Origin: Knoellia koreensis
GTDB lineage: Bacteria; Actinomycetota; Actinomycetes; Actinomycetales; Dermatophilaceae
NCBI RefSeq assembly: GCF_013041615.1
Contig: NZ_JABEPQ010000006.1
Location: 116,317 to 180,316 of the forward strand
Direction of reading: 5' to 3'
Length of the DNA stretch: 64,000 nucleotides
The position numbers were made by a program, and so were the translations under genes. This document shows, in pieces, positions 43,088 through 51,273 of this stretch. The notes under the pieces are model-generated. The model saw nothing but the letters and a program-made list of their open reading frames with translations. It made no database searches and was not told where the DNA came from. Within the stretch, counting starts at the first letter, position 1. Every line of letters begins with the position of its first letter.

Positions 43088-43441
43088 TCAGGCCATCGGA
43101 TGGCCCAGGAGCGCCAGGTCGCGCTCGGCGTACCGGTGGTGCTCGAGGTGCTCGTGCAGGATCGTGCGCAGGCTCTGGCCCACGGTGCGTGACTCCTCGC
43201 CCCACTCGTGCCACAGGACCGCCGACCGGGGTTCGTCGAGGCGGGCGTCGTCGGTGGCGGCGAGCTCGTCGTTCACGTATGCCGTCACGTCGACGCCATG
43301 CGCCGAGTGTGCCAGCGACCTCGGGACCTGCGCGTCGTGGCTCGCGCCGCACGCTCGCCGCCGCTGCCACCTGAGGCCACCCCACGGCATACCCTCCAAG
43401 AAGTGTTTGACAGCCAGCCACGTCAGCGAGCACACTGTCAA
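43088..43441 (-). CDS. DinB/DUF664-like protein, short or decayed
   Basis: The frame from GTG/ATG-type start near 43441 gives 117 residues. The C-terminal half (AVLWHEWGEESRTVGQSLRTILHEHLEHHRYAERDLALL) looks like the last helices of a DinB-type four-helix protein with its metal-binding His residues. The N-terminal half begins plausibly (LTWLAVKHFLEGMPW) but then reads as an Arg/Ala-rich stretch (LRWQRRRACGASHDAQ), and the total is shorter than the usual 150-170 residues. It may be a remnant or start later near 43300. Its 5' end lies within the ArsR operator. Confidence 0.4.
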   Translation of the reverse strand: MTVCSLTWLAVKHFLEGMPWGGLRWQRRRACGASHDAQVPRSLAHSAHGVDVTAYVNDELAATDDARLDEPRSAVLWHEWGEESRTVGQSLRTILHEHLEHHRYAERDLALLGHPMA

Positions 43442-43444
43442 ACA
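43404..43444. promoter_or_regulatory. ArsR operator/promoter
   Basis: Perfect 10-bp inverted repeat TGTTTGACAG (43404-43413) / CTGTCAAACA (43435-43444), centres 31 bp apart (three helical turns). The left arm contains TTGACA (-35, 43407-43412); CACACT (43431-43436) 18 bp later is the -10 and lies 7 bases before the ATG at 43444. The right arm runs into the start codon, so repressor binding would cover promoter and start site. Confidence 0.65.
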
Positions 43445-44028
43445 TGTCTTTGGGAGATGAGACCGAGCCCGAGCGGCTGCGGCGGCTGCGCGCGGTGGCC
43501 CACCCGGTGCGGTTGCGCATCCTGTCGCTGCTCACCGGCTCCGAGCTGTCCGCGGCCGAGGTGGCGCGCGAGCTCGGCATCACCCAGGCCAACGCCAGCT
43601 ACCACCTGCGGCGACTGGCCGACACTGGCCGGGTCGACGTGGTCGGCACCGAGAAGGTCCGCGGCGGGGTCGCCAAGAAGTACCGCTACTCCAAGGAGAC
43701 GGACGCCGGCCCGGGCCGGGGTGGCACGGCGCAGCGGCTGCGCACCGGCGCCGGCGACCCGGCCGCGCTCCAGCTCATCCTGGCCGCAACCGCCACCGAG
43801 CTGCAGCGTCGCTCGGCGCAGCACCAGCCCCGTCCCGAGCTGGCGCGCGACACCGTGTACAGCGACCTTGAGACCTGGCTCGAGCCGGAGACCTGGAGCG
43901 AGGTCGTCGAGCTCGTCGAGCGCGCCAGCACCCTCGCCCACGAGCGGGCGCGGCCGGCCCGCACCGAGGGCACCGTGCCGGTGTCGTTCACGGCCATCCT
44001 CTTCGGGCTGGGCGAGGACCCGACGTGA
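43444..44028 (+). CDS. ArsR family transcriptional regulator
   Basis: 194 residues from ATG 43444. Winged helix: RRLRAVAHPVRLRILSLLTGSELSAAEVARELGITQANASYHLRRLADTGRVDVVGTEKVRGGVAKKYRY (about 14-82). No Cys-x-Cys or other metal-binding motif is seen in the recognition helix, so a non-metal signal is likely. The C-terminal part (about 100-190) is a helical effector domain of the type common in actinobacterial regulators paired with exporters. Coupled by GTGA to the MFS gene. No Shine-Dalgarno; leaderless-type promoter overlapping the operator. Confidence 0.85.
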   Translation: MSLGDETEPERLRRLRAVAHPVRLRILSLLTGSELSAAEVARELGITQANASYHLRRLADTGRVDVVGTEKVRGGVAKKYRYSKETDAGPGRGGTAQRLRTGAGDPAALQLILAATATELQRRSAQHQPRPELARDTVYSDLETWLEPETWSEVVELVERASTLAHERARPARTEGTVPVSFTAILFGLGEDPT

Positions 44029-45287
44029 GGCTAGCCGACTCCTGGGAGGCATTGCGGGAGAAGAACTTTCGCTGGCTCTTCATCGCCCGCACCATCTCGC
44101 TGACTGGGTCGTCGATGGCGCCGGTCGCGTTGGCGTTCGCGGTGCTCGAGGTCGGGTCGGCGAAGGCGCTTGGGTTGGTCCTGGCCGGTCGCACCATTGC
44201 GCTGGTCGTCTTCCTCCTCGTGGGCGGGGTCATCTCCGACCGCCTCCCGCGAAGGCTCGTGCTGATCGTCTCCCACGTGGCCACCGCGCTGACGCAGGGT
44301 GCCGTGGCGTGGCTCGTCATCACGGGCCACGCGACGGTGGCGTCGGTGCTCGTCCTGGAGTGCCTCAACGGCGCGGTCTCGGCGTTCACCCTTCCGGCGC
44401 TGCAGGGCCTCGTCGTGCAGGTGACCCCGACCCGCCTCCTGCAACAGGCAAACGCGTTGATGTCGTTCGCGCGCAACGGAACCCTGATCATCGGACCGGC
44501 CCTCGCCGGACTCATCGTGGCCGGCCCGGGTGCCGGGTGGGCCCTGGCGTTCGACGCCCTGACGTATGCCGTGGCGGCGCTCGCGTTGGCCCGGCTCGCC
44601 ATCCCGCCGCTCGCGCGAGCGACCACGTCGATGGTGCGGGACCTGCGCGAGGGCTGGTCGGAGTTCACGCGCTACCAGTGGTTGTGGGTGATCGTCGTCG
44701 CCTTCGGCGTCCTCAACGCGATCCACGTCGGCGGCTGGATGGTGCTCGGTCCCTACCTCGCGACCCAGCACCCGGACACGCTCGGCGAACGCGGGTGGGG
44801 TTTCGTCCTGGCCGCCGAGTCGGTGGGTGCGATCGTCATGACCCTCGTGCTGATGCACTGGCGGCTGCGACACCCGCTGAGGCTGGGGATGGTGGGCGCC
44901 AGCCTGTTCGCCGTGCCGCTCGTCGCCCTCGGGGTGGCTCCCAGCGCGGCCCTTCTGGTCCCGGTCGCGGTGGTGGCCGGCGCCGGGATGGAGGTCTTCG
45001 GCACCGGGTGGAACGTCGCGATGATGGAGAACGTGCCGGCGCAGGCGATGTCGCGGGTGTCGTCCTACGACATGCTCGGTTCGTACCTGGCGATCCCGGT
45101 CGGGACCACGGTGTTTGGGGTGCTGTCCACGGTGGCGGACGCGCGCTGGCTCGCGGGCACCGCCGGGCTGGTCTATCTCGTCATCTGCCTGGTGACGCTC
45201 GCGCTGCCCAGCGTCTGGCGTCTCGAGCGGGTCGCGGCCAGCGAGCCGGTGGACGAGTCAGCCGAGCAGCCCACGCAGGGCGGCTGA
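44025..45287 (+). CDS. MFS transporter (enterobactin exporter EntS-like)
   Basis: 420 residues from GTG 44025 (GTGA overlap). Twelve helices; opens LREKNFRWLFIARTISLTGSSMAPVALAFAVLEVGSAKALGLVLAGRTIALVVF, the usual start of the MFS_3/EntS group, with GGVISDRLPRRLVLIVSHV as motif A. Expected to export a small molecule whose presence is sensed by the ArsR protein. The last 30 bp overlap the convergent YqeY-like gene on the other strand. Confidence 0.85.
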   Translation: MRLADSWEALREKNFRWLFIARTISLTGSSMAPVALAFAVLEVGSAKALGLVLAGRTIALVVFLLVGGVISDRLPRRLVLIVSHVATALTQGAVAWLVITGHATVASVLVLECLNGAVSAFTLPALQGLVVQVTPTRLLQQANALMSFARNGTLIIGPALAGLIVAGPGAGWALAFDALTYAVAALALARLAIPPLARATTSMVRDLREGWSEFTRYQWLWVIVVAFGVLNAIHVGGWMVLGPYLATQHPDTLGERGWGFVLAAESVGAIVMTLVLMHWRLRHPLRLGMVGASLFAVPLVALGVAPSAALLVPVAVVAGAGMEVFGTGWNVAMMENVPAQAMSRVSSYDMLGSYLAIPVGTTVFGVLSTVADARWLAGTAGLVYLVICLVTLALPSVWRLERVAASEPVDESAEQPTQGG

Positions 45288-45635
45288 CTCGGCCCGGAGT
45301 CGTTCGGCAGCCTCGGGCTGACCGGCGAGGGTGAGCTCGTCGGCGGCCGCGTCGCGCTCGCGAACCTCCTCGGTCACGATGCCGACCTGCTCGTCCTCGG
45401 TGAGGTGGCGCCGTTCGGCCTCGGCCGCGCCCACACCGACGGCCCCCGCGATCGGCCCGGACCCGCCCCGGGTGTCCAGCTCGGCCGCAGGCACCGCCTC
45501 GGCGTTGGAGATGGCCGCCATGGCCGACCGGATCGCGCTGATCGCGGCCGTGTCCTTGGACCGCATCGCGGGCACGAGGGCAGCGCGAAGCCGCTCGGCG
45601 ATCGAGTTGGCCGCGCCCGTGCCCTCGGTGGTCAT
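45258..45635 (-). CDS. GatB/YqeY domain-containing protein
   Basis: 125 residues from ATG 45635. SIAERLRAALVPAMRSKDTAAISAIRSAMAAISNAEAVP and HLTEDEQVGIVTEEVRERDAAADELTLAGQPEAAERLRAESAALRGLL follow the YqeY pattern, the tRNA-binding helical domain related to the tail of GatB. The family usually runs about 150 residues; this one lacks the C-terminal end. May bind tRNA or aminoacyl-tRNA. Its 3' end overlaps the MFS gene by 30 bp. Confidence 0.75.
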   Translation of the reverse strand: MTTEGTGAANSIAERLRAALVPAMRSKDTAAISAIRSAMAAISNAEAVPAAELDTRGGSGPIAGAVGVGAAEAERRHLTEDEQVGIVTEEVRERDAAADELTLAGQPEAAERLRAESAALRGLLG

Positions 45636-45642
45636 GCCCCGA

Positions 45643-46965
45643 TCATCGCGCACGGGCGCCGGTCTCGGCGCGCCGTTTGTCCAGCCACTCCATGACGGGC
45701 GTCGCCGTGACGCCGTGGACGAAGACGCTGAGCACCACGGTGAACGCCACCGTCGACCAGAGCCACCGGGCCTCGGGAAACTCCGCCTTCCCCAGGGCAT
45801 AGGACAGGTAGTAGAGCGAGCCGATCCCGCGCACCCCGAAGAACGCCGTCGCCAGCCGCTCGCGGGGTCCGAGACCGCCGGGCTCATTCTGGTGGCGCGG
45901 GGCGATGCCGAGCCCGACGAGCCCGAACACCGGCCGGAAGACGAAGACGAGTGCCAAACCGACCAGCACCCCCTGCCAGTCGAGGTTGGCGAGCAGTCCG
46001 TTGGTGAGCTCGACCCCGAGCAGCAGCAGCACGAGCAGGGTGAAGAGCCGCTCCAGCCGCTCGACCACCTCGTGCATCGAGCGCTGGTAGTCGTGGTGCC
46101 GCTCGGCGGCGCGCACCGTCATGGCGCAGGTGAAGACCGCGAGGAAGCCATAACCGCTCGCGACCTCTCCGACGCCGTATGCCGTGAGGAGAGCTGCGAG
46201 GGCAAGCAGCGGCTCGTTCTGCTCGGCGAGCCGCAGGGAAGACGACCAGGAGCGGAACGCCACCTTCCCCAGCACCCACCCGACCCCCAGGCCGGCGAGC
46301 ACGCCGATGGCGACCTTGCCGACGAGGTACCACGTGACCCACTTCAGTCCCCAGTCCGCGAAGGTGCCGGCGCTCGCGAGGAGGATCGCGGCATACACGA
46401 ACGGGAAGGCGAGGCCGTCGTTGAGGCCGGCCTCCGACGTGAGGGCGAACCGCACCTCGTCGTCCTCGTCGACCTCTTCGGCGTCGAGCCCGTCACGCTC
46501 GGGGTCGGCGGGTCCGCCGACCTGGACGTCGGAGGCGAGCACCGGGTCGGTGGGGGACAGGACGGCCCCGAGCAGAAGTGCGGCCGCGGGGGCTATCCCG
46601 AGCACCCACCATCCCAGCAGCGCGACACCGCCGATGCACAGCGGCATCGTGACCGCGAGGAGCCGCCACGTGGGCGACCAGGCGCGCCACGACGCGCGGC
46701 TGCGGATGAAGAGAGGTCGGTCGAGGGCCAGGCCCACGCCCATCAGGGCGATGAGGATGGTGAGCTCGGTGAGGTGCTCGACGACCGTGCCCCCCTCGAC
46801 GGGGTCCAGCGGTATGCCGTCCACGAGGGGCGTCAGCCCGATGACCATGCCGATGGCGACGAGCACGATCGGGGGTGACAGGGCGACCTTCCCGAGGACA
46901 CGGGGCAGGGCAACGGCGAGGAGCAGGCACAGGCCCGCGACGAGGAAGATGGCATCGGATTGCAT
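45643..46965 (-). CDS. Cation/proton antiporter, CPA1 family
   Basis: 440 residues from ATG 46965; TAGCGT lies 9 bases upstream. About 12 helices. LLLGAVLSPTDPVLASDVQVG is the conserved TDP region, and FALTSEAGLNDGLAFPFVY carries the Asn-Asp pair of the ion-binding site. A 30-residue acidic insertion (PADPERDGLDAEEVDEDDEV) between them is cytoplasmic. Exchanges Na or K for protons. Ends 8 bases before the YqeY-like gene begins on the same strand. Confidence 0.88.
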   Translation of the reverse strand: MQSDAIFLVAGLCLLLAVALPRVLGKVALSPPIVLVAIGMVIGLTPLVDGIPLDPVEGGTVVEHLTELTILIALMGVGLALDRPLFIRSRASWRAWSPTWRLLAVTMPLCIGGVALLGWWVLGIAPAAALLLGAVLSPTDPVLASDVQVGGPADPERDGLDAEEVDEDDEVRFALTSEAGLNDGLAFPFVYAAILLASAGTFADWGLKWVTWYLVGKVAIGVLAGLGVGWVLGKVAFRSWSSSLRLAEQNEPLLALAALLTAYGVGEVASGYGFLAVFTCAMTVRAAERHHDYQRSMHEVVERLERLFTLLVLLLLGVELTNGLLANLDWQGVLVGLALVFVFRPVFGLVGLGIAPRHQNEPGGLGPRERLATAFFGVRGIGSLYYLSYALGKAEFPEARWLWSTVAFTVVLSVFVHGVTATPVMEWLDKRRAETGARAR

Positions 46966-47021
46966 GGCCTCGCCACGCTAACAACGGGGTGTCAGCGCAG
47001 CGAGGCGAGCAGCTCACGTGG

Positions 47022-49316
47022 TCACGATGTGGGCTGGAACCGCCTGAGCCGCAACGAGTTCGTCACGACGAAGACGGATGACAGCGCCATGGCGGCGCCC
47101 GCGAGCATCGGGCTGAGCAGGCCGCTCGCGGCGAGCGGGATCGCCGCCACGTTGTAGGCGAACGCCCAGAACAGGTTGCCCTTGATCGTGCCGAGGGTGC
47201 GGCGGGCGAGCCGGATCGCGTCGGGTGCCGCGCGCAGGTCGCCGCGGACCAGCGTCAGGTCGCTGGCCTCCTTGGCGACGTCCGTGCCGGTGCCCATCGC
47301 GAGTCCGAGGTCGGCCTGGGCGAGCGCGGCTGCGTCGTTGACCCCATCACCGACCATCGCGACAACCTTGCCGTCGCGCTGGAACCGCGTGACGACGTCG
47401 GCCTTGTCCTGCGGCATCACCTCGGCCACGACCTCGTCGATGCCCACCTGGGCAGCGACGGTGCGTGCGGCCGCCTCGTTGTCGCCGGTGAGCATGACGG
47501 GGGCGAGGCCGAGGGCGCGCAGCTCGCGAATCGCCTGTGCCGACGTGGGTTTCACCGCGTCCGAGACGACGATGACACCGCGGGGTATGCCGTCCCACGC
47601 CACCGCGACCGCGGTCGCCCCACGCTGCTGGGCGGCGTCGAGGGCCTCGGTCAGCCCGTCGGGCAGGTGGACCGACCAGTCGGCGAGGAGGCGCGGGCGC
47701 CCCACGACGACCGCCCGGCCGCCCACCACGCCGTGCACGCCGAGGCCGTCGTCGCTGGCGAAGTCCTCGACCGGGTGGAGGTCGCCGGTCTCGTGGGCGG
47801 CGCGAGCAGCGCGCGTGATGGCGGCGGCGATGGGGTGCGCCGAACCGGACTCCACGGCACCCGCGACGGCGAGCACCTCGTTGGCCGACTCACCCTGTGC
47901 GGCAACGACATCCGCGACCGCCATCTCGCCGGTGGTGATGGTACCGGTCTTGTCGAGCAAGACCGTGTCGACGGTGCGGGTCGACTCCAGCACCTCGGGG
48001 CCACGGATGAGCAGGCCGAGCTGGGCGCCGCGCCCGGTGCCGACCATGAGCGCGGTCGGGGTCGCGAGACCGAGGGCGCAGGGGCAGGCGATGATGAGGA
48101 CGGCGACGGCGGCCGTGAAGGCGGCGGTCCAGCCCGCGCCGGTGCCCGCCCAGAAGCCGAGCGTAGCGGCGGCCAGGACCAGCACGACCGGCACGAAGGT
48201 GCCGCTGATGCGGTCGGCGAGCCGCTGCACCTGGGCCTTGCCGTTCTGGGCGTCCTCGACGAGCCGGGCCATCTGCGCCAGCTGGGTGTCGGCGCCGACC
48301 CTGGTGGCCCGCACCACGATCCGGCCGCCTGCGTTGACGGTGGCGCCGATGACGTCGTCACCGGCTCGCACCTCCACGGGCACGGACTCACCCGTGACCA
48401 TCGAGGCGTCGACGGCGGACGACCCGGACTCGACGACCCCGTCGGTGGCGATCTTCTCGCCGGGGCGCACGACGAAGCGCATGCCGACGGCCAGCTGGTC
48501 GGCGGGCACCCGCTCCTCGACCTCGCGGCCGTCCGGCCCGCTGCGCAGCACGGACGCCTCACTGGCGCCCATCTCCAGGAGCGCCCGAAGCGCCGCGCCG
48601 GCGGTGCGCTTGGCCCGCTTCTCGGCATACCGGCCGGCGAGGATGAACGTCGTCACCCCGGCGGCGGCCTCGAGGTAGATGTTGCCCGCACCGTCGGTGC
48701 GCTCCAACGCGATCCGGAACGGGTGGGTCATGCCCGGCTCGCCCGCGGTGCCGAAGAACAGCGCGTAGAGCGACCACCCGAATGCCGCAAGGGTGCCGAT
48801 CGACACGAGGGTGTCCATCGTGGCCTGCCCGTGCCGCAGGTTGACCCACGCCGCACGGTGGAACGGCCAGGCACCCCACACCACCACGGGCGCGGCGAGC
48901 GCGAGCGACAGCCACTGCCAGTAGCGGAACTGCCACGCCGGCACCATCGCCAGCACGATGACGGGCACGGACAGCAGTGCAGACACGACCAGCCGGTCAC
49001 GGAGCGACTTGAGCGGATCCGACTCTGCCGCAACAGCATCCGACGAGCTGGCGGGGGTGCCTGGTACGGGCTTTGGCGGGGGAACCGTCGCGGTGTAACC
49101 GGTCTGCTCGACGGTGGCGACCAGGTCGTCCTCGGTGACGTCGCCGGCATACGTGACCTTGGCCTTCTCGGTCGCGTAGTTGACGCTGGCGGTGACGCCC
49201 TCGAGCTTGTTGAGCTCCTTCTCCACGCGGGCCGCGCAGGATGCGCAGGTCATGCCGCCGATGACGAGCTCGACCTCGCGTGTGGGCGCGACGGATGTGT
49301 CCGTGTCAGTGGCCAT
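47022..49316 (-). CDS. copA: Copper-exporting P1B-type ATPase
   Basis: 764 residues. N-terminal heavy-metal-binding domain with [16 protein letters not shown] (about 19-34), eight helices with the copper-translocating C-P-C motif in [17 protein letters not shown] actuator motif (MVTGESVPV), phosphorylation site DKTGTIT, HP motif (SAHPIAAAI) and [13 protein letters not shown] complete Cu(I) exporter. Starts 11 bp inside the end of the His-rich membrane protein gene, in the operon csoR-copZ-membrane protein-copA. Confidence 0.95.
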   Translation of the reverse strand: MATDTDTSVAPTREVELVIGGMTCASCAARVEKELNKLEGVTASVNYATEKAKVTYAGDVTEDDLVATVEQTGYTATVPPPKPVPGTPASSSDAVAAESDPLKSLRDRLVVSALLSVPVIVLAMVPAWQFRYWQWLSLALAAPVVVWGAWPFHRAAWVNLRHGQATMDTLVSIGTLAAFGWSLYALFFGTAGEPGMTHPFRIALERTDGAGNIYLEAAAGVTTFILAGRYAEKRAKRTAGAALRALLEMGASEASVLRSGPDGREVEERVPADQLAVGMRFVVRPGEKIATDGVVESGSSAVDASMVTGESVPVEVRAGDDVIGATVNAGGRIVVRATRVGADTQLAQMARLVEDAQNGKAQVQRLADRISGTFVPVVLVLAAATLGFWAGTGAGWTAAFTAAVAVLIIACPCALGLATPTALMVGTGRGAQLGLLIRGPEVLESTRTVDTVLLDKTGTITTGEMAVADVVAAQGESANEVLAVAGAVESGSAHPIAAAITRAARAAHETGDLHPVEDFASDDGLGVHGVVGGRAVVVGRPRLLADWSVHLPDGLTEALDAAQQRGATAVAVAWDGIPRGVIVVSDAVKPTSAQAIRELRALGLAPVMLTGDNEAAARTVAAQVGIDEVVAEVMPQDKADVVTRFQRDGKVVAMVGDGVNDAAALAQADLGLAMGTGTDVAKEASDLTLVRGDLRAAPDAIRLARRTLGTIKGNLFWAFAYNVAAIPLAASGLLSPMLAGAAMALSSVFVVTNSLRLRRFQPTS

Positions 49317-50286
49317 GCGAGGCGGCCTCCGTTCCTGCGGTCATCGTGAACTCGGCGGTGCGCACCACGCCCTTGTGCTTGAAGTCGAGGTAGAGCCGGT
49401 AGGTGCCGGCGCTGGGTGCCTGGGTGTGGAAGACGATCTGCGGTCCGGGCTTGGTGCGCCCGTCGCCCGGCTCGCCATCGGGGTGCACGTGCAGATAGGC
49501 GAGGTCACCCTGGCGCAGGGCCACGAGGTGCCCGTATGCCGCGAGGTAGGGCTGCAGGTCCGTGACCGGGGTGCCGTCCTTGCTCACCGACAGAGTCAGC
49601 TTGGAGTCCTTGCCGGGGGCGAGGGTGCCGTCGAGCGTGACGGTGTAGCCGTCGACCGTCGCGGTGGTGCTCGGCTTCGGAAGTGGCTGCGGCGCAAAGG
49701 ATCCCGGCACGAGGGCGTCAGCCCCGAGGGTCACTGGCTCGATGTCCCCGGCCGGGTCGAAGTCGGCGAAGAACCGCCACGCGCCCGGGCTGAGGTCCAG
49801 CGTGGTCGACCACGTGCCAGCCGCGTCGCGGGTCGGGTGGACGTGCTGGAACCCGGACAGGTCACGCCGCACCGCGATGAGGTGCAGCTCCTTGTCGTGC
49901 GACGGCGTGTATGCCGTGACCGGCTTCGTGTCGGCGTCGAGGACGCGGAACGACACCGGGACGTCCTTGCCGGCTCGGGGCTCCGGGTGGTCGAGCACGA
50001 GCCGCAGCCCCGACTCGGCCACCTGGAGCCCTGCCGGGAGCTCCGCGGCGCCGGCAGTGGCGACGGCCTTCGACCCGTGCGAGTCGCCATGACCCCCGGA
50101 AACTGCCGATGTCGTGGAGCCGGTCGGCTCGGTCATCCCATGGCCGGCCATCTGCTCACCGGCGCCCTTCTCCTTCGGGTCACCACCCGGCATACCCAGG
50201 TCTGCGACCCGGCCGATGCCGAACGCGGCGACGAACACGACGGCTACGCCTGCGGCGAAGAGCCCCAGGCGCGTGCCGGTGTTCAC
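49306..50286 (-). CDS. Membrane-anchored His-rich protein of the copper operon
   Basis: 326 residues from GTG 50286 (GTGA overlap with copZ). One N-terminal helix (about 7-27), a Gly/His/Ser-rich stretch ([20 protein letters not shown]), then two similar beta domains each with a His motif: [20 protein letters not shown] (first) and [19 protein letters not shown] (second). The tail ends EAASHGH. Extracytoplasmic location and His density suggest copper binding outside the membrane beside CopA. Such genes recur between copZ and copA in actinobacteria but have no agreed function. Confidence 0.75.
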   Translation of the reverse strand: MNTGTRLGLFAAGVAVVFVAAFGIGRVADLGMPGGDPKEKGAGEQMAGHGMTEPTGSTTSAVSGGHGDSHGSKAVATAGAAELPAGLQVAESGLRLVLDHPEPRAGKDVPVSFRVLDADTKPVTAYTPSHDKELHLIAVRRDLSGFQHVHPTRDAAGTWSTTLDLSPGAWRFFADFDPAGDIEPVTLGADALVPGSFAPQPLPKPSTTATVDGYTVTLDGTLAPGKDSKLTLSVSKDGTPVTDLQPYLAAYGHLVALRQGDLAYLHVHPDGEPGDGRTKPGPQIVFHTQAPSAGTYRLYLDFKHKGVVRTAEFTMTAGTEAASHGH

Positions 50287-50501
50287 TGGGCGAGGCTGTA
50301 GTTGCCCGCCTCGTCGAGCGCGGCGGACACCTCAGCCGGGGTCAGCTCGTGGTCGGCCTCGACGGTCACGGCGGACGTGCCACCGGCGACCAGGTCGACC
50401 TTGACGTCGGTCACTCCGGCGACGGCCTTGAGCTCCTCGGTCACCGCGCTGGCGCAGTGGCCGCAGGTCATGCCGACGACGTCGAAGGTCTGTGTGCTCA
50501 T
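50283..50501 (-). CDS. copZ: Copper chaperone, heavy-metal-associated domain
   Basis: 72 residues. VVGMTCGHCASAVTEEL carries the Cu(I)-binding M-T-C-x-x-C motif; the rest is one ferredoxin-like HMA domain. It receives Cu(I) in the cytoplasm and passes it to CopA. Second gene of the csoR operon, 42 bases after csoR, and overlapping the next gene by 4 bp. AAGGAGA lies upstream (coding strand) at about 7 bases. Confidence 0.92.
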   Translation of the reverse strand: MSTQTFDVVGMTCGHCASAVTEELKAVAGVTDVKVDLVAGGTSAVTVEADHELTPAEVSAALDEAGNYSLAQ

Positions 50502-50543
50502 GGTGAATCTCCTTGAGGTGTAGGGGTTTGCGGGGAGAACGGG

Positions 50544-50846
50544 TCAGGACCGGACGAGCCGGGCGATGGCGTCGGACGCCTCGCGCACCTTGTCCTGCGC
50601 CTCGGGCCCGCCCTTGCGCGCGGCGTCGACGACGCAGTGCTCGAGGTGCTCCTCGAGCAGCTCGAGCGAGAAGGACTGCAGCGCCTTGGTCGACGCGGAC
50701 ACCTGGGTGAGGATGTCGATGCAGTACTTGTCCTCCTCGACCATGCGCTGCAGGCCGCGGATCTGCCCCTCGATGCGGCGCAACCGCTTGAGGTGGCTGT
50801 CCTTCATCGGCGTATAGCCGTGGGTGGGGCGCTCCGTGTTCTCCAT
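50544..50846 (-). CDS. csoR: Copper-sensing repressor
   Basis: 100 residues from ATG 50846 (the frame runs 4 codons further up, through the operator). HLKRLRRIEGQIRGLQRMVEEDKYCIDILTQVSASTKALQSFSLELLEEHLEHC is the DUF156/CsoR helical fold with the Cys, His and Cys that bind Cu(I). First gene of the copper operon. The ATG is only 7 bases from TATGGT, the -10 element, which is the distal arm of the operator itself. Confidence 0.93.
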   Translation of the reverse strand: MENTERPTHGYTPMKDSHLKRLRRIEGQIRGLQRMVEEDKYCIDILTQVSASTKALQSFSLELLEEHLEHCVVDAARKGGPEAQDKVREASDAIARLVRS

Positions 50847-50853
50847 GCCAGAC

Positions 50854-50871
50854 ACCATACCCCCCTATGGT
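50854..50871 (-). promoter_or_regulatory. CsoR operator with embedded -10 box
   Basis: ACCATA-CCCCCC-TATGGT, two perfect 6-bp arms around a run of six C (GGGGGG on the coding strand). This is the known CsoR site architecture (two A/T-containing arms flanking a G tract). The proximal arm read on the minus strand, TATGGT, is 7 bases from the csoR ATG and is the likely -10 box, giving leaderless csoR mRNA under direct copper control. Confidence 0.88.
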
Positions 50872-50894
50872 ATCCAGTCAAGTCCCGGACACGA

Positions 50895-50960
50895 CAAACC
50901 CCTCGCTGTGCGGCATATGTCGGGCTGTCAAACCGAGGTATGCCGCGCAACGGGGGTTTG
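50895..50960 (-). terminator. Compound hairpin downstream of catC
   Basis: Outer arms CAAACCCC (50895-50902) and GGGGTTTG (50953-50960), inner arms GCGGCATA (50910-50917) and TATGCCGC (50939-50946). The inner right arm is part of an exact octamer copy (50938-50945). Located after the catC stop and before the csoR promoter, so a terminator of the cat operon is likely. Confidence 0.65.
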
Positions 50961-50973
50961 CGGCGGCGCGGGC

Positions 50974-51255
50974 CTAGTCGTGGATGTCGCTGGGGTGGTG
51001 GGCCAGGGGGGTGACGTGGATCCGCATGTGGGGGAAGAGGGGCAGGCCCGAGAGGAGCTCGTGCAGCTCGTCGTTCGAGGCGACGTCGAAGATCGAGATG
51101 TTGGCGTACTCGCCGGCAATTCGCCACAGGTGCGGCCAGCGGCCATCGAGTTGCAGCTCCTGGCTGTAGGCCTTCTCCCGGGCGAGCAGGGCATCCCGCT
51201 CGCCCGGGTCGAGGTCGGCCGGCAGCTGCACGTCCATCCGGACGTGGAACAGCAT
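50974..51255 (-). CDS. catC: Muconolactone isomerase
   Basis: 93 residues, the usual length. MLFHVRMDVQLPADLDPGERDALLAREKAYSQELQ, WPHLWRIAGEYANISIFDVASNDELHELLSGLPLFPHM and the C-terminal HVTPLAHHPSDI match MIase throughout. It turns (+)-muconolactone into 3-oxoadipate enol-lactone, the last step of the catechol branch before the common pathway (not in this window). Third structural gene after catB and catA. Confidence 0.95.
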   Translation of the reverse strand: MLFHVRMDVQLPADLDPGERDALLAREKAYSQELQLDGRWPHLWRIAGEYANISIFDVASNDELHELLSGLPLFPHMRIHVTPLAHHPSDIHD

Positions 51256-51273
51256 GTGACGCAGCTCCCCTCG

